64,000 nt of DNA, from contig SCSM01000013.1 in the NCBI GenBank assembly GCA_004322215.1, forward strand, positions 62,001 through 126,000. Direction: 5' to 3'. Every line of letters starts with the position of its first letter. Positions within the stretch are counted from its first letter, which is position 1. The DNA comes from Bacteroidota bacterium. GTDB lineage: Bacteria > Bacteroidota > Ignavibacteria > Kapaibacteriales > UBA2268. Below the pieces are notes generated by a model, which searched no databases, was not told the origin of the DNA, and was given only the letters and a program-made list of their open reading frames with translations. Below, piece after piece: positions 1-12,696 of the stretch. A program made the position numbers and the translations under genes.

Positions 1-293
<293 letters not shown>

Positions 294-339
294 TAAAAGA
301 ATCGTTCTTTGTCAACTGAAATTTCCTTGGTGAGAAATT

Positions 340-2400
340 ATGCCACGGGTAAAAGATATATCGAAACTCAGAAATATAGGCATAATGGCTCATATAGACG
401 CCGGTAAGACCACAACTACGGAAAGAATATTATACTATACCGGCTATTTGCATAGGATTGGAGAAGTTGATGACGGCAATGCCTTCATGGACTACATGGA
501 GCAGGAAAAGGAAAGAGGCATAACAATAACCGCCGCTGCCACAACCTGCTTTTGGAAGGATTATCAAGTCAATATTATTGATACTCCCGGTCATGTTGAT
601 TTTACAGCCGAAGTTCAACGTTCTCTAAGGGTTCTCGATGGAGCAATTGCTCTGTTCTGCGGTGTCGGTGGCGTTGAGCCGCAATCGGAAACCGTATGGC
701 ACCAGGCAGAAATGTACAATGTGCCGAGAATTGCTTATGTAAACAAAATGGACAGGCTCGGAGCAAACTTTGAAAACGTTCTCGAGATGATGATTTCAAA
801 ACTGAAAACAAATCCTGTTGCGATTCAGCTTCCAATCGGTGCTGAAGCTCAATTTGAAGGTATTATTGACCTTATTAAAATGAAGGCAATATATTTCGAT
901 GAAGAATCACAGGGTTTGAATTACGAAGAAGCTGTAATTCCGGAAGATTACCGGATTAAAGCTGAAGAGTTCAGGGCTAAGATGCTCGAAGCGGTTGCTG
1001 AAACCGACGATGTGCTTCTTGGCAAATACCTCGAAGGTGAATTGCTGACAGATGATGAAATCAGGAAAGCCCTCAGAAAGGGCACATTAGAGCTTAGGTT
1101 TGTTCCCGTCCTTTGCGGCTCATCTTTGAGCAATATCGGTGTGCAGCCATTATTGGATGCAGTCCTCGATTATTTGCCTTCTCCTGATAACATTAAACAG
1201 TTTCAGGGATTCGATGTGAAAGACCACGAAAAGGTAATTGTCAGGAAACCGATTAAAGATGAACCCTTTTCCGGACTGGCTTTCAAGATACTGACCGACC
1301 AGTTTGTGGGAAAGTTAACTTTTGTAAGGATTTATTCGGGCGCTGTTAAAATCGGAAATTCAGTCCTCAATTCGTATGCAGGAAAACAGGAAAAAATCAA
1401 TAAAATCCTCATTTTACATGCAAACAAGAGAGATGAAGTTCAGGAAGCAGCAGCAGGAGAAATCGTAGCAATACCCGGTCTTAGATTTACAAAGACAGGC
1501 GATACGCTTTGCGATTCAAAACACCCGATAGCTTACGAACAGATTCATTTCTCCGAACCGGTAATCAATCAGGCAATTGAAGCCAAAACATTAGCTGACC
1601 AGGACAAACTGTTACAGGCACTCGAAAAGCTTGTTGATGAAGACCCGACTTTTAAATTCAAACTCGATGAGGAAAGCGGACAAATCATCATAAGCGGTGT
1701 AGGCGAACTTCACCTCGAAATAATTGTTGACCGGCTTAAGAGAGAATTCAACATTCCTGCAAAAGTAGGTAAGCCGCAAGTTGCTTACAGGGAAACAATT
1801 GCCGGTGAAATCAGGCAGGAAGCCGTATTCGACAAACCGATTAGCGGCAAACCGCAATACGGTAATGTAATTCTCGGGATGAAGCAATCGCAGAGAGGTA
1901 AAGGTATCCTTATTAATATTAATGTTAAGGATGATGTAATTCCAAAACAATATTATTCAGCAATCAAAAAGGGAATTACCGATGGACTCCAGGTAGGATT
2001 GAACGGTTATCCTGTAATTGATTTGGAAGTCAACCTGACCGGTGGCTCATACAATCCTGAAACTTCGACGGAGCTTGCTTACCAGATAGCTGCTTCTGTT
2101 GCAGTGAAAGACGGATTAAGAAATTCAGGTACTTTATTGCTCGAACCATTATTTGAAGTAGAGGTCGTTTCGCCGGAAGAATATGTCGGGGACATAATAG
2201 CAGACCTGAATGCAAGAAGAGGAAGAGTCGAAGGTATCAATCAGAGGGGAGTAATGCAGGTGATTAAAGGTGCTGCACCTCTTTCGGAGATGTTCGGATA
2301 TGTTACAAAGTTGAGGTCGTTAAGCCAGGGAAGAGCAGTTTACACTATGACATTTTCGCACTATGAACCTGCGATTATAAAAAATGGAAATTACTTTTAA
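340..2400 (+). CDS. fusA: Elongation factor G
   Basis: GTPase motifs [28 protein letters not shown] domain [11 protein letters not shown]; str operon context. Confidence 0.98.
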   Translation: MPRVKDISKLRNIGIMAHIDAGKTTTTERILYYTGYLHRIGEVDDGNAFMDYMEQEKERGITITAAATTCFWKDYQVNIIDTPGHVDFTAEVQRSLRVLDGAIALFCGVGGVEPQSETVWHQAEMYNVPRIAYVNKMDRLGANFENVLEMMISKLKTNPVAIQLPIGAEAQFEGIIDLIKMKAIYFDEESQGLNYEEAVIPEDYRIKAEEFRAKMLEAVAETDDVLLGKYLEGELLTDDEIRKALRKGTLELRFVPVLCGSSLSNIGVQPLLDAVLDYLPSPDNIKQFQGFDVKDHEKVIVRKPIKDEPFSGLAFKILTDQFVGKLTFVRIYSGAVKIGNSVLNSYAGKQEKINKILILHANKRDEVQEAAAGEIVAIPGLRFTKTGDTLCDSKHPIAYEQIHFSEPVINQAIEAKTLADQDKLLQALEKLVDEDPTFKFKLDEESGQIIISGVGELHLEIIVDRLKREFNIPAKVGKPQVAYRETIAGEIRQEAVFDKPISGKPQYGNVILGMKQSQRGKGILININVKDDVIPKQYYSAIKKGITDGLQVGLNGYPVIDLEVNLTGGSYNPETSTELAYQIAASVAVKDGLRNSGTLLLEPLFEVEVVSPEEYVGDIIADLNARRGRVEGINQRGVMQVIKGAAPLSEMFGYVTKLRSLSQGRAVYTMTFSHYEPAIIKNGNYF

Positions 2401-2471
2401 ATAGATTGTTTTTTTTTTAGAAAATTAATTAAATAATTATTATTCATAAAATTATATAGGAGCATTTCAAA

Positions 2472-3683
2472 ATGGCAAAAGAAAAATTTGATCGCTCTAA
2501 ACCACATGTTAATATTGGTACGATTGGCCATGTTGACCATGGCAAGACTACTTTAACTGCCGCAATAACAATGGCATTGTCAAAAAGAGGTACGAACACA
2601 GCAATTCGCACATTCGACTCGATTGATAATGCCCCTGAAGAACGTGCGCGTGGAATCACGATTGCCACTGCACACGTTGAGTACGAAACTGATAAGCGTC
2701 ACTACGCACACGTTGACTGTCCGGGACACGCTGATTATATTAAAAATATGATTACCGGTGCTGCGCAGATGGACGGAGCAATCGTTGTTTGTGCAGCAGA
2801 CGACGGTCCTATGCCTCAAACAAGAGAGCACATACTTCTGGCACGTCAGGTTGGCGTTCCGAGAATAGTTGTATTCATGAACAAAGTTGACATAGCCGAC
2901 CCTGAACTTTTAGAACTTATTGAAATGGAACTTCGTGAATTATTGACATCTTACGAATTTCCCGGTGACGAAATACCAATCGTCAAGGGTTCCGCACTTC
3001 AGGCATTGCAGGCAGGCACCGATGCATCGGTTAAAGCCGATGACCCACGTCTTGCTTGTGTGTTCGAACTAATGAAAGCTGTTGACGAGTATATTCCCAC
3101 ACCAGTACGCGATATTGACAAACCGTTCTTAATGCCGGTCGAAGACGTTTTCTCTATTACAGGCAGAGGCACGGTAGGAACAGGCAGAATAGAACGCGGT
3201 ATGGTTAAAGTCGGCGAAGAAGTTGAAATAGTCGGATTTGGATTGCAAAAGAAAACGACTTGTACCGGCGTTGAAATGTTCCGTAAACTTCTCGATGAAG
3301 GCAGGGCTGGCGACAACGTAGGTCTTCTGCTTCGCGGTGTTGATAAAAATGAATTAGAACGCGGAATGGTGATTGCTAAACCCGGTTCGATTACACCTCA
3401 TCATAAATTCAATGCACAGGTAGTGTTTTTGAAAAAGGAAGAAGGCGGAAGGCATACACCTTTCTTTGCAGGTTACAGGCCCCAGTTCTATCTGAGAACG
3501 ACCGATGTTACCGGTGTTCTTAATCTTCCTTCGGGGGTTGAAATGGTAATGCCCGGCGACAATCTCGATAACCTGATTATAGAACTGATTACACCGGTAG
3601 CTATGGAAGAAGGATTGAGATTTGCTATCCGCGAAGGTGGAAGAACTGTAGGCGCAGGAGTTGTTACAAAGATAATCGAATAA
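2472..3683 (+). CDS. tuf: Elongation factor Tu
   Basis: [40 protein letters not shown] at 2458-2462. Confidence 0.99.
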   Translation: MAKEKFDRSKPHVNIGTIGHVDHGKTTLTAAITMALSKRGTNTAIRTFDSIDNAPEERARGITIATAHVEYETDKRHYAHVDCPGHADYIKNMITGAAQMDGAIVVCAADDGPMPQTREHILLARQVGVPRIVVFMNKVDIADPELLELIEMELRELLTSYEFPGDEIPIVKGSALQALQAGTDASVKADDPRLACVFELMKAVDEYIPTPVRDIDKPFLMPVEDVFSITGRGTVGTGRIERGMVKVGEEVEIVGFGLQKKTTCTGVEMFRKLLDEGRAGDNVGLLLRGVDKNELERGMVIAKPGSITPHHKFNAQVVFLKKEEGGRHTPFFAGYRPQFYLRTTDVTGVLNLPSGVEMVMPGDNLDNLIIELITPVAMEEGLRFAIREGGRTVGAGVVTKIIE

Positions 3684-3740
3684 TTTTTTTCGAAATTAAT
3701 TGAATTTGGAAGCCCGAATTAAGGAACAATGGAGTAAATC

Positions 3741-4049
3741 GTGGCAACACAAAGAATAAGAATAAAATTGAAATCTTACGACCATAACTTGATAGATAAA
3801 TCAAGCGAAAGGATAGTGAGAACAGTGAAACAGACCGGGGCTGTCGTTTCCGGTCCGATTCCGCTGCCTACAAAACGTTCGGTTTACACTGTAAACCGCT
3901 CTCCTCACGTTGATAAAAAATCGCGCGAGCAGTTTGAGGCAAGAATCCACAAGCGGCTGATTGACATATTCAGCTCGACCCAAAAGACAATAGATGCATT
4001 GATGCGGCTGGAATTACCTGCCGGAGTTGACGTAGAGGTTAAAGTTTAA
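3741..4049 (+). CDS. rpsJ: 30S ribosomal protein S10 (GTG start)
   Basis: [34 protein letters not shown]...; operon position. Confidence 0.98.
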   Translation: MATQRIRIKLKSYDHNLIDKSSERIVRTVKQTGAVVSGPIPLPTKRSVYTVNRSPHVDKKSREQFEARIHKRLIDIFSSTQKTIDALMRLELPAGVDVEVKV

Positions 4050-4063
4050 TTAAAGGAGTAGAA

Positions 4064-4687
4064 ATGACAGGGGCATTACTTGGTAAAAAGCTTGGTATGA
4101 CAAGTATCTACACCGACAACGGTGAGCAGATACCTTGTACGGTTATTCAGGCAGGTCCATGTCCTATTGTTCAGATGAAAACATCTGGTAACGATGGTTA
4201 TAACTCGGTTCAACTCGGTTTTGAAAACGTTCCCGATAGAAAGGTAAACAAACCTTTGAAGGGGCATTTCGCCAAGGCAGGCATTGAACCCGTCAAATAT
4301 CTTAAGGAATTCAGGGATTTGGAAATTACGCTGAACATTGGCGAATTTCTGAAAGTTGACCAATTCCAAAAGGGCGACAAAGTCAGGGTAACGAGTACAA
4401 GCAAGGGGAAAGGTTTCCAGGGAGTTGTCAAAAGACATCATTTCGGTGGTGTCGGAATGACTACACATGGGCAATCAGACAGAGTCAGGGCGCCTGGCTC
4501 GATTGGCTCATCATCCTATCCCTCCCGCGTTTTCAAGGGCTTGAGAATGGCAGGAAGAATGGGTGGCAAACCGACAACTATCAGGAATCTTGAAATAGTG
4601 GACATAATACCGGAGCAAAACGTTTTACTTTTAAAAGGAAATGTTCCGGGATATAAAAATACTTTATTAGAAATAGTTAAGCAATAG
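4064..4687 (+). CDS. rplC: 50S ribosomal protein L3
   Basis: LGKKLGMTSIYTDNGEQIPCTVIQAGPC...; operon position. Confidence 0.98.
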   Translation: MTGALLGKKLGMTSIYTDNGEQIPCTVIQAGPCPIVQMKTSGNDGYNSVQLGFENVPDRKVNKPLKGHFAKAGIEPVKYLKEFRDLEITLNIGEFLKVDQFQKGDKVRVTSTSKGKGFQGVVKRHHFGGVGMTTHGQSDRVRAPGSIGSSSYPSRVFKGLRMAGRMGGKPTTIRNLEIVDIIPEQNVLLLKGNVPGYKNTLLEIVKQ

Positions 4688-4695
4688 GGCTTAAA

Positions 4696-5322
4696 ATGTT
4701 AGTAGATATATACACAAAAGAAGGAACGCAGTCAGGGCAGATAGAACTGAAAGATGAAATCTTTGCTGTCAAGCCGAATGAACATGCCATGTACCAGGCA
4801 GTCGTTGCCTTCCTTGCTAATAAAAGGCAGGGAAATGCAAAGACTAAAGTACGTTCCGAAGTCTCCGGCGGCGGTAAGAAACCCTGGAGGCAAAAAGGAA
4901 GAGGTACTGCAAGGTCCGGCTCATCCAGGTCTCCCGTTTGGGTTGGCGGTGGAACGATTCACGGTCCCAAGCCGCATAAATTCACAATGAATTTATCCAA
5001 AAAGGTGAAACGGCTTGCCAAAGTTTCGGCTCTTTCCGCAAGATGCGAAGAAAATAATCTTATGGTTATCGAAGATTTCACGTTTGCTGAGATAAAAACA
5101 AAACAAATGACAGAAGTTATAAGGAATCTTAAATTGGAAAATGAAAAACTCCTTATTCTCCTGCCAGAAAAAGACGATATGATTTACCTCTCAACGCGAA
5201 ATATTCCAAATGTAACAGTTCATCCGGTTGATAAAATATCAACTTATGAAATTCTGAATCATAAGAAATTATTGCTTTTTAAGAAAGCAGTTGATGTCGT
5301 ACATAATTCTTTAAGCAATTAA
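4696..5322 (+). CDS. rplD: 50S ribosomal protein L4
   Basis: KPWRQKGRGTARSGSSRSPVWVGGGTIHGPKP. Confidence 0.98.
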   Translation: MLVDIYTKEGTQSGQIELKDEIFAVKPNEHAMYQAVVAFLANKRQGNAKTKVRSEVSGGGKKPWRQKGRGTARSGSSRSPVWVGGGTIHGPKPHKFTMNLSKKVKRLAKVSALSARCEENNLMVIEDFTFAEIKTKQMTEVIRNLKLENEKLLILLPEKDDMIYLSTRNIPNVTVHPVDKISTYEILNHKKLLLFKKAVDVVHNSLSN

Positions 5323-5338
5323 TGCCGGTGGTAATGCT

Positions 5339-5641
5339 ATGATAGATATAATTAGAAGACCGATTGTTACAGAAAAAGCTATGAGGAATCAGGAGCAGGG
5401 ACAATACGTTTTTGAAGTTGACCCCCATTCCAATAAGATTCAAATCAAGCATGCCATTGAAAAGATGTTCGAGGTGAATATAATCAGCATCAGAACAGCA
5501 AGAGTAAAAGGCAAAATTAAAAGCCGTTTCACCCGCAAAGGAATTCAGCAGGGTAAAACAGCAATGAAGAAAAAAGCATTTATAACACTTAAGCAGGGTC
5601 AGACTATTGACATTGTCGGCGGTGCTGCAGGTGTGGAATAA
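5339..5641 (+). CDS. rplW: 50S ribosomal protein L23
   Basis: IIRRPIVTEKAMRNQEQGQYVFEVDPHSNKIQIKHAIEKMFEV. Confidence 0.97.
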   Translation: MIDIIRRPIVTEKAMRNQEQGQYVFEVDPHSNKIQIKHAIEKMFEVNIISIRTARVKGKIKSRFTRKGIQQGKTAMKKKAFITLKQGQTIDIVGGAAGVE

Positions 5642-5676
5642 AATTGAATTAGAAGAAATAATTAGCAGATATTGAA

Positions 5677-6513
5677 ATGGCACTGAGAAATTTAAAACCA
5701 ATAACACCCGGAACAAGGTTCTACTCTTTGAATACATTCGAAGAGTTGACAACAGATAAGCCGTTCAAGCCGCTGACCGTTTCATTGAAGCAGTCAGGCG
5801 GAAGAAATAATACGGGCAGGGTAACCTCTCGCCATCGCGGTGGCGGACATAAGAGGAGATACAGGATTATTGACTTCAAGAGAAACAAATTCAATATGTT
5901 CGCAGAAGTCCTTACAATCGAGTATGACCCGAACCGCTCGGCAAGAATTGCATTGGTTCGGTATGAGGACGGAGTCAAAACTTATATACTTGCTCCCGAT
6001 AAATTGAAAGTCGGCGATAAAATTGTTTCAGGGGATAATGTTGATTTTAAAGATGGCAACACGCTGCCATTAAGGAAAATTCCGGTCGGCTTATTCATTC
6101 ATAATATTGAAATGAAACCTGGCAAAGGTGGCCAGTTGGTACGAAGTGCAGGCATGTCGGCACAGCTCGTTGCTGTCGACGATAAATCGGCTCAGGTGAA
6201 GCTTCCTTCAGGTGAAATAAGGATACTTCCTTCAAATTGCACTGCAACACTGGGCATTGTCAGCAACGGCGACCATGAAAACATTCAATGGGGGAAAGCA
6301 GGACGTTTGAGATGGCTTGGAATCAGGCCTCAAACACGCGGTATGGCTATGAACCCGATTGACCATCCTATGGGCGGCGGCGAAGGTGCTTCCAAATCGG
6401 GTGGTGGAAGGCAGCATCCGAGGTCACCCTGGGGACAATATGCCAAAGGTCTGAAAACACGTAAAAAGAGAAAATTATCAAATAAAAATATTATTCGCAG
6501 TAGAAAAGGTTAA
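5677..6513 (+). CDS. rplB: 50S ribosomal protein L2
   Basis: [36 protein letters not shown]. Confidence 0.99.
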   Translation: MALRNLKPITPGTRFYSLNTFEELTTDKPFKPLTVSLKQSGGRNNTGRVTSRHRGGGHKRRYRIIDFKRNKFNMFAEVLTIEYDPNRSARIALVRYEDGVKTYILAPDKLKVGDKIVSGDNVDFKDGNTLPLRKIPVGLFIHNIEMKPGKGGQLVRSAGMSAQLVAVDDKSAQVKLPSGEIRILPSNCTATLGIVSNGDHENIQWGKAGRLRWLGIRPQTRGMAMNPIDHPMGGGEGASKSGGGRQHPRSPWGQYAKGLKTRKKRKLSNKNIIRSRKG

Positions 6514-6529
6514 TATTACAGGTTGAATT

Positions 6530-6838
6530 ATGTCACGTTCACTTAAAAAAGGTTATTTTGTTTACTATAAATTACTGAAAAAGGTTGAGACACTAAATGA
6601 GTCCAACCAGAAAAAGGTAATCAAGACCTGGTCGAGAGCTTCGACAATAACGCCGAGTTTTGTGGGACATACTATTGCCGTACATAACGGCAACAAATTC
6701 ATCCCTGTTTATATAACTGAAAATATGGTTGGTCACAAACTCGGAGAGTTTTCGCCGACCAGGATTTACAGGGGACATTCCGGGCACAGGAAAGAGCAAA
6801 AGAGTCCGGCTGCCACACCTGCACCTGCAAGGAAATAA
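6530..6838 (+). CDS. rpsS: 30S ribosomal protein S19
   Basis: [19 protein letters not shown]...[22 protein letters not shown]. Confidence 0.98.
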   Translation: MSRSLKKGYFVYYKLLKKVETLNESNQKKVIKTWSRASTITPSFVGHTIAVHNGNKFIPVYITENMVGHKLGEFSPTRIYRGHSGHRKEQKSPAATPAPARK

Positions 6839-6841
6839 TTG

Positions 6842-7201
6842 ATGGAGAACCGGGAAATGGAAGCAAAAGCAATAAAAAAATTCATAAGGTCATCGCCACG
6901 TAAAATGCGTTTGGTGATTGATTTGATAAGAGGGAAAAATGCATCGGAAGCGTTTTCGACCTTGCATTTTTCAACCAAGCATGCAGCTAAAGATGCAGAA
7001 AGAGTTTTGAAATCAGCTATTTCTAATTTGTCGAATATTGAAGACGGCAAGTCTGTCAAAAACGAAGATGTGTATATTAAAACTGCCTTTGTTGACTGCG
7101 GTCCGATAGTTAAAAGAATTAGTCCTGCTCCCATGGGCAGAGCTTACAGAATCAGAAAACGCTCTAATCATTTAACAATAGTTGTTGCAACAAAGGATTA
7201 A
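6842..7201 (+). CDS. rplV: 50S ribosomal protein L22
   Basis: AKAIKKFIRSSPRKMRLVIDLIRGK...PAPMGRAYRIRKRSNHLTIVV; ATG 6842 preferred over upstream TTG 6839. Confidence 0.97.
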   Translation: MENREMEAKAIKKFIRSSPRKMRLVIDLIRGKNASEAFSTLHFSTKHAAKDAERVLKSAISNLSNIEDGKSVKNEDVYIKTAFVDCGPIVKRISPAPMGRAYRIRKRSNHLTIVVATKD

Positions 7202-7215
7202 TAAGGAGTTAAAAC

Positions 7216-7857
7216 TTGGGACAAAAAACAAATCCGATAGGGCTTCGCTTAGGAATTATAAAGCAGTGGGAAGCTAACTGGTTCGACGAGAAAAACGTTG
7301 CTTCCAAGCTATCCGAAGATATAAAAGTTAGAAATTATATTAAAAACCGTTTGAAAAAAGCAGGTGTTTCACGGCTTATACTCGAAAGAACGGCGAAGCA
7401 ATTGAGGATTACTATCAATACATCCCGTCCCGGTGTGATTATCGGCAGGTCCGGAAAAGATATAACTCAATTGGAAGAGGAAATCAAGAAATTCACAAGC
7501 AGGGATGATGTTAAAATCCTTATTAGCGAAATCAAACGTCCGGAACTGGATGCTTACCTGGTTGCAGAAAATATAGCACAACAGCTTGAAGGTAGAATTT
7601 CCTTCAGAAGAGCAATGAAACAGTCGGTGTCTTCGGCTATCAGAATGGGAGCCAGCGGCATCAGGATTATGTGTGCAGGACGGCTTGGCGGAGCTGAAAT
7701 GGCAAGAACTGAACAATATAAAGAAGGAAGAATTCCTTTGCATACACTTCGTGCCGATATTGATTATGCTGTTGCTACGGCACATACGATATACGGAAGC
7801 ATCGGGGTAAAGGTGTGGATATGCAAGGGTGAAATTATCGGTAAACAAGTTTCATAG
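7216..7857 (+). CDS. rpsC: 30S ribosomal protein S3 (TTG start)
   Basis: [25 protein letters not shown] domain [18 protein letters not shown] upstream. Confidence 0.98.
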   Translation: MGQKTNPIGLRLGIIKQWEANWFDEKNVASKLSEDIKVRNYIKNRLKKAGVSRLILERTAKQLRITINTSRPGVIIGRSGKDITQLEEEIKKFTSRDDVKILISEIKRPELDAYLVAENIAQQLEGRISFRRAMKQSVSSAIRMGASGIRIMCAGRLGGAEMARTEQYKEGRIPLHTLRADIDYAVATAHTIYGSIGVKVWICKGEIIGKQVS

Positions 7858-7888
7858 AAAATTTTTAATTAATTGAAAGCAAGTAACG

Positions 7889-8305
7889 ATGTTATCTCCA
7901 AAGAGAGTAAAATATCGCAAGACACAAAGAGGCAGAAGAAGAGGAAAGTCATTTAGGGGCTCTATGGTTTCTTTTGGTTCTTATGGTTTGAAGGCACTTG
8001 AGAATGCATGGATAACCAACAGGCAGATAGAAGCGGCACGTATTGCGATTAACAGGTTTCTCAAACGTGACGGAAAAGTCTGGATTAAGATTTTCCCGGA
8101 TAAGCCATATACTAAAAAACCGGCTGAAACAAGACAGGGAAGCGGTAAAGGTAGTCCGGAGGGCTGGGTTGCTGTCGTTCGCCCTGGTAAAATAATGTTT
8201 GAGGTGGACGGTGTGCCTCGTAAGTCAGCCGAAGAAGCTTTGCGGCTCGCTTCGCATAAATTGCCGATTAAAACAAAATTTGTATCACGTATTGATTTGG
8301 TTTGA
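7889..8305 (+). CDS. rplP: 50S ribosomal protein L16
   Basis: [24 protein letters not shown]. Confidence 0.98.
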   Translation: MLSPKRVKYRKTQRGRRRGKSFRGSMVSFGSYGLKALENAWITNRQIEAARIAINRFLKRDGKVWIKIFPDKPYTKKPAETRQGSGKGSPEGWVAVVRPGKIMFEVDGVPRKSAEEALRLASHKLPIKTKFVSRIDLV

Positions 8306-8306
8306 G

Positions 8307-8510
8307 ATGAAACCACGTAAAACAAAAGACCTTGGTGAGCTTAACGATATGGAATTGGCTCAATCGCTGAAAGAAGCAGAGGAAACTTTTGCTAAGCAAA
8401 AGTTTCAGCATGCACTTAGCCAGCTTCATGACACGGCTTATCTCAGGATATTGAGAAAAGACATTGCAAAAATGAAAACAATAATTAATGAACGCCAGAG
8501 AGTGAAATAA
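8307..8510 (+). CDS. rpmC: 50S ribosomal protein L29
   Basis: [43 protein letters not shown]...; true start ATG 8307, the ORF track extension to 8199 overlaps rplP. Confidence 0.95.
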   Translation: MKPRKTKDLGELNDMELAQSLKEAEETFAKQKFQHALSQLHDTAYLRILRKDIAKMKTIINERQRVK

Positions 8511-8511
8511 T

Positions 8512-8886
8512 ATGGAACAGGAAACTGGACAAGAAATAATGAATGAAATGGGTACCGTTGCTGAACCACAAGAGGTTACTGCAAAACCGGTAGCAAAAAC
8601 AAAGAAAAAAACAAAAGAGGAGGAATTACCTCTGAAGAAATCTAATAAGAGAATTCTCCAGGGTAAGGTTTTCTCGAATAAAGCTGATAAAACCATTGTC
8701 GTGAAAATTGTCCGTCAGGTTGCCCATCCTTTATATAAAAAATATTACAAGAAGACAAAAAAGATTATGGCTCATGATGAAAGAAATGAGTGTAACATCG
8801 GCGATACAGTGAAAGTGAAGGAATGTCGTCCTCTCAGCCGTAATAAGAGATGGGAACTCGTCGAAATAATTGAAAAAGCCAAATAA
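8512..8886 (+). CDS. rpsQ: 30S ribosomal protein S17 with ~45 aa N-terminal extension
   Basis: Core [57 protein letters not shown]. Confidence 0.96.
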   Translation: MEQETGQEIMNEMGTVAEPQEVTAKPVAKTKKKTKEEELPLKKSNKRILQGKVFSNKADKTIVVKIVRQVAHPLYKKYYKKTKKIMAHDERNECNIGDTVKVKECRPLSRNKRWELVEIIEKAK

Positions 8887-8904
8887 GCTTAGGAGTAAAT
8901 TAAA

Positions 8905-9273
8905 ATGATACAGGAAGAAACAAATTTAGTCGTTGCAGATAATTCGGGAGCAAAGAAGGTGCGATGCATCAGGGTCCTCGGCGGACACGCCAGACGTTAT
9001 GCCGGATTGGGTGACCTTGTGGTCGTTTCTGTAAAATCTGCTCTGCCGAATTCAAACGTAAAAAAAGGCGAAGTTTGCAGGGCTGTCATTGTCCGTACAT
9101 GCAAAGAGGTGAAAAGGAAAGACGGCTCGTTTATAAAATTTGATGACAATGCTGCGATTATTTTGAATGCTGCCGGAGAGCCGAGGGGTACAAGGATTTT
9201 CGGTCCGGTTGCCCGTGAATTGCGGGAAAAAAATTATATGAAAATTATTTCACTTGCACCTGAAGTTATATAG
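8905..9273 (+). CDS. rplN: 50S ribosomal protein L14
   Basis: [27 protein letters not shown]. Confidence 0.98.
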   Translation: MIQEETNLVVADNSGAKKVRCIRVLGGHARRYAGLGDLVVVSVKSALPNSNVKKGEVCRAVIVRTCKEVKRKDGSFIKFDDNAAIILNAAGEPRGTRIFGPVARELREKNYMKIISLAPEVI

Positions 9274-9605
9274 TGGTGAATATTATGAAAATGAGATTAA
9301 AAAAAGGCGATATAGTACAGGTATTATCAGGAAATGATAAAGGTCTTTCCGGTAGAGTTCTCGAAGTCTATCCTGCAAAAAGTAAAATTTTGGTTGAGGG
9401 TGTCAATATTAGAAAGAAACACATGAGACCAAATCCAAAGAATCAGCAGGGTGGTATTGTCAGTAAAGAAATGCCGATTCATTATTCCAATGTGCTGATA
9501 ATTGATTCGGATAAAAATCCATCGAGAATCGGGATTAAATTCGAAGAGAAAGAAGGCAAGCAAATACCTGTAAGATATGCAAAAACAAATGATAAAAATT
9601 TATAA
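9273..9605 (+). CDS. rplX: 50S ribosomal protein L24
   Basis: MRLKKGDIVQVLSGNDKGLSGRVLEVYPAKSKILVEGVNIRKKHMRP. Confidence 0.97.
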   Translation: MVNIMKMRLKKGDIVQVLSGNDKGLSGRVLEVYPAKSKILVEGVNIRKKHMRPNPKNQQGGIVSKEMPIHYSNVLIIDSDKNPSRIGIKFEEKEGKQIPVRYAKTNDKNL

Positions 9606-9625
9606 GGATATAAAGATTATTTAAT

Positions 9626-10273
9626 ATGGCAAAATCAGGTTCACAGGCAGGAGGAACAGCTAAAAAGCTCGAAATGAAGCCGGAAGGAAAACGTCTTGAA
9701 GACGTAAAGGACGCCAAGCCGGCACCAAAGCCGCGGCTTGAGGGCGTTTATAAAGAAAATATCATTCCTGCTTTAATGAAGAAATTCGGTTATAAGTCCA
9801 TAATGCAGGTTCCGAAACTCAAGCATATTTCGATGAATATGGGTGTGGGGCAGGCAACCCAGGACACAAAGCTTTTGCAGGCAGCAGTTAACGAACTCGA
9901 ATTGATTGCAGGTCAAAGACCAGTGATAACGAAATCTAAGAAGGCGATATCTAACTTTAAACTCAGAGCCGGAATGCCGATTGGCACAAAGGTTACTTTG
10001 AGAAGAGCCAGAATGTATGAGTTTCTCGACAGGTTTATTAATATAGCTTCGCCCCGAATCAGGGACTTCAGAGGATTTTCCGATAAGAGTTTTGACGGCA
10101 GAGGCAATTACACTGTTGGGATTAAAGAACAGATTATTTTCCCTGAGATTGATGTCGATAAGGTTAATAAAATCACAGGGCTCGATATAACTTTTGTAAC
10201 AGATGCAAAGACTGATGAAGAGGCATTATCTCTTCTTTCGGAATTTGGTTTTCCTTTTCGTAAACGTGATTGA
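9626..10273 (+). CDS. rplE: 50S ribosomal protein L5 with N-terminal extension
   Basis: Core [55 protein letters not shown]. Confidence 0.97.
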   Translation: MAKSGSQAGGTAKKLEMKPEGKRLEDVKDAKPAPKPRLEGVYKENIIPALMKKFGYKSIMQVPKLKHISMNMGVGQATQDTKLLQAAVNELELIAGQRPVITKSKKAISNFKLRAGMPIGTKVTLRRARMYEFLDRFINIASPRIRDFRGFSDKSFDGRGNYTVGIKEQIIFPEIDVDKVNKITGLDITFVTDAKTDEEALSLLSEFGFPFRKRD

Positions 10274-10281
10274 GAGAAGAT

Positions 10282-10551
10282 ATGTCAACAACAGCAATTG
10301 TAGCACGGAACAATAAAAGAAAAAGAATGACTGAGAAATATGCCCAAAAAAGAGCCGAATTGAAAAAACTCGGAGATTATGAGGGACTGCAAAAACTTCC
10401 GAGAAACAGTTCTGCAACGAGAATTCGTAACAGGTGTTCGGTTACGGGACGCGGCAGGGGTGTATATAAAACCTTCGGATTATGCAGGAACATGTTCCGT
10501 CAGTTAGCATTGGAAGGGAAGATTCCCGGTATTAGGAAAGCAAGTTGGTAA
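10282..10551 (+). CDS. rpsN: 30S ribosomal protein S14, long form without CxxC pairs
   Basis: [52 protein letters not shown] 10282. Confidence 0.96.
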   Translation: MSTTAIVARNNKRKRMTEKYAQKRAELKKLGDYEGLQKLPRNSSATRIRNRCSVTGRGRGVYKTFGLCRNMFRQLALEGKIPGIRKASW

Positions 10552-10573
10552 TAACAAATTATTTGAAAGCATT

Positions 10574-10969
10574 ATGCCAGTAACAGATACTATAGCTGAT
10601 TTTATAACTCAAATTCGTAATGCAGGCAATGCCAAGCATAAGACAGTGGATATACCCTGTTCAAATACAAAGCTTGGAATTGCAGCGATACTGAAAGACC
10701 AGGGTTACATCAGCGATTTTGAAAAGATTGAAGAAGGAAACAGAAGTTATATCAGAATCACTTTGAGGTATTATCAGCGTGTGCCTGCTTTCAATGAGAT
10801 GAAGCGGGTCAGCAAACCGGGCAGGAGAGTATATGCCCCTGCTGATAAATTGCCGAGAGTAAAAAACGGATTGGGTGTAGCGATTATTTCTACATCGAAA
10901 GGGATTATGTCTGATAAACAGGCGCGCCAGTTGAATATCGGCGGCGAGCTGCTTTGCACAATTTGGTAA
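10574..10969 (+). CDS. rpsH: 30S ribosomal protein S8
   Basis: MPVTDTIADFITQIRNA...STSKGIMSDKQARQLNIGGELLCTIW. Confidence 0.97.
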   Translation: MPVTDTIADFITQIRNAGNAKHKTVDIPCSNTKLGIAAILKDQGYISDFEKIEEGNRSYIRITLRYYQRVPAFNEMKRVSKPGRRVYAPADKLPRVKNGLGVAIISTSKGIMSDKQARQLNIGGELLCTIW

Positions 10970-10993
10970 AATTGGATTACAGGAGATAAGAAA

Positions 10994-11533
10994 GTGTCAC
11001 GTATAGGTAAAAAACCGATTAATATTCCACCTAAAGTTCAGGTGAGTTTTGATGACCGTACAATTAAAGCAAAAGGTCCGAAAGGCGAGCTTGCATTAAA
11101 GCTTCCCGAGCCGATTGATGTTAATATCGAAAACAATGTAATTACAATTGTACGCCCGAACGACGAGAAAAAAGTGAGAGCATTGCACGGACTTTCGCGT
11201 GCTTTGACTGCAAATGTAATCGAAGGGGTCGTCAACGGATATACAAAAACTTTACAGATTAACGGAGTCGGCTACAAAGCCGAAATGAAAGGGAAAAGAT
11301 TAATGCTGTCCTTAGGATTTTCACATCCTGTTCTGGTTATTCCACCCGATGGTATTGACATTAATTCTCCCAATCCCAATACGATTATTGTTAATGGAAT
11401 AGATAAACAGCTTGTCGGGCAAACGGCAGCAGTAATAAGAAAATTACGTCCACCTGAGCCATACAAAGGCAAAGGCATTAGATACGAAAATGAATACGTA
11501 AGGCACAAAGCCGGAAAAACTACAGCTAAGTAA
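10994..11533 (+). CDS. rplF: 50S ribosomal protein L6 (GTG start)
   Basis: MSRIGKKPINIPPKVQVSF...PPEPYKGKGIRYENEYVRHKAGK. Confidence 0.98.
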   Translation: MSRIGKKPINIPPKVQVSFDDRTIKAKGPKGELALKLPEPIDVNIENNVITIVRPNDEKKVRALHGLSRALTANVIEGVVNGYTKTLQINGVGYKAEMKGKRLMLSLGFSHPVLVIPPDGIDINSPNPNTIIVNGIDKQLVGQTAAVIRKLRPPEPYKGKGIRYENEYVRHKAGKTTAK

Positions 11534-11564
11534 ATTTAATGTTTTTTTAAAGTGATGATGAGCA

Positions 11565-11936
11565 ATGAACACTAACGAAATAAAAAAGAGAAGACAATTA
11601 AGAAGAAAATTATCTGTCAGAAGGCAAATTAGCGGTACTGCGCAAAAACCGAGATTAACCGTTAGCCGAAGCTTAAAGCATATTTATGCACAGATAATTG
11701 ACGATGAAACCGGAAGAACTCTTGCTTCTGCGTCAACTTTAAATGAAGATGTTGCAGGGAAGGTAACACCGAAGACAAAGAAAATCGAAAAGAGTAAGCT
11801 GGTTGGAACAGCAATAGCAAAATCAGCAATTGAAAAAAATATTAAAAAAGTGGCATTCGACAGGAATGGTTATTTGTATCACGGACGCATCAAGGCACTG
11901 GCAGATTCAGCACGTGAAGCAGGCCTTGAATTTTAA
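11565..11936 (+). CDS. rplR: 50S ribosomal protein L18
   Basis: [39 protein letters not shown]...[26 protein letters not shown]. Confidence 0.97.
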   Translation: MNTNEIKKRRQLRRKLSVRRQISGTAQKPRLTVSRSLKHIYAQIIDDETGRTLASASTLNEDVAGKVTPKTKKIEKSKLVGTAIAKSAIEKNIKKVAFDRNGYLYHGRIKALADSAREAGLEF

Positions 11937-11957
11937 TAAAGACAAAAGGAGATTGAA

Positions 11958-12461
11958 GTGTCGAAAGTTAAAGCATCTGAACTTGAATTAAGAGATAAAC
12001 TGGTATATGTCGGCAGAACAGCCAAGGTAGTAAAAGGCGGAAGAAGATTCAGCTTTTCTGCAATCGTTGTCGTTGGTGATGGAAACGGGAAAGTCGGCTA
12101 CGGCTTAGGCAAAGCAGGCGAAGTGGTCGATGCTGTTACAAAGGCAACAGAGTCAGCCAAAAAGCATATTTCATCGGTTCGCCTTCAGGGAACAACAATA
12201 CCGCACGAGGTTATCGGCAGATTCGGTGCAGCAAAAGTTCTTATCAGACCTGCAAGCCCCGGCACTGGTGTTATAGCCGCCGGTGGGGTTCGAGCCATTC
12301 TCGAGTTGGCAGGAGTTCAGGATGTATTGACTAAGAGTCTCGGCTCTTCCAATCCCCATAATACTGTTAAAGCAGCTATGCAGGGATTGATGCAGCTTAA
12401 CGATGCCTCTGCAGTTGCTGCAAGACGCGGTATTCCGGTTGAAAAGGTAATTAACGGGTAA
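11958..12461 (+). CDS. rpsE: 30S ribosomal protein S5 (GTG start)
   Basis: [35 protein letters not shown]. Confidence 0.98.
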   Translation: MSKVKASELELRDKLVYVGRTAKVVKGGRRFSFSAIVVVGDGNGKVGYGLGKAGEVVDAVTKATESAKKHISSVRLQGTTIPHEVIGRFGAAKVLIRPASPGTGVIAAGGVRAILELAGVQDVLTKSLGSSNPHNTVKAAMQGLMQLNDASAVAARRGIPVEKVING

Positions 12462-12492
12462 TTGTAAACGGACCGAATGGCAGGAGTAATAA

Positions 12493-12678
12493 ATGAATAA
12501 ACTTAAAGTAACACAGGTTCGAAGTATCATTGACAGGAACAAAAAGCAAAAGCTGACTATCGAAGCACTCGGTTTGGGCAGACCGAATTATATTAATGTT
12601 CTGCCCGATAATCCTCAGACAAGAGGCATGCTCGCGGTTGTCAAGCATTTGGTAAAAGTTGAAGAAGTTGCGAATTAA
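12493..12678 (+). CDS. rpmD: 50S ribosomal protein L30
   Basis: MNKLKVTQVRSIIDRNKKQKLTIEALGLGRPNYINVLPDNPQTRGMLAVVKHLVKVEEV. Confidence 0.97.
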   Translation: MNKLKVTQVRSIIDRNKKQKLTIEALGLGRPNYINVLPDNPQTRGMLAVVKHLVKVEEVAN

Positions 12679-12696
12679 TAAAGAGAAATTATTAAT

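Noticed and set aside
8199-8306. N-terminal extension of the rpmC ORF in the track
   Set aside because: Overlaps rplP in another frame; ATG at 8307 gives canonical L29
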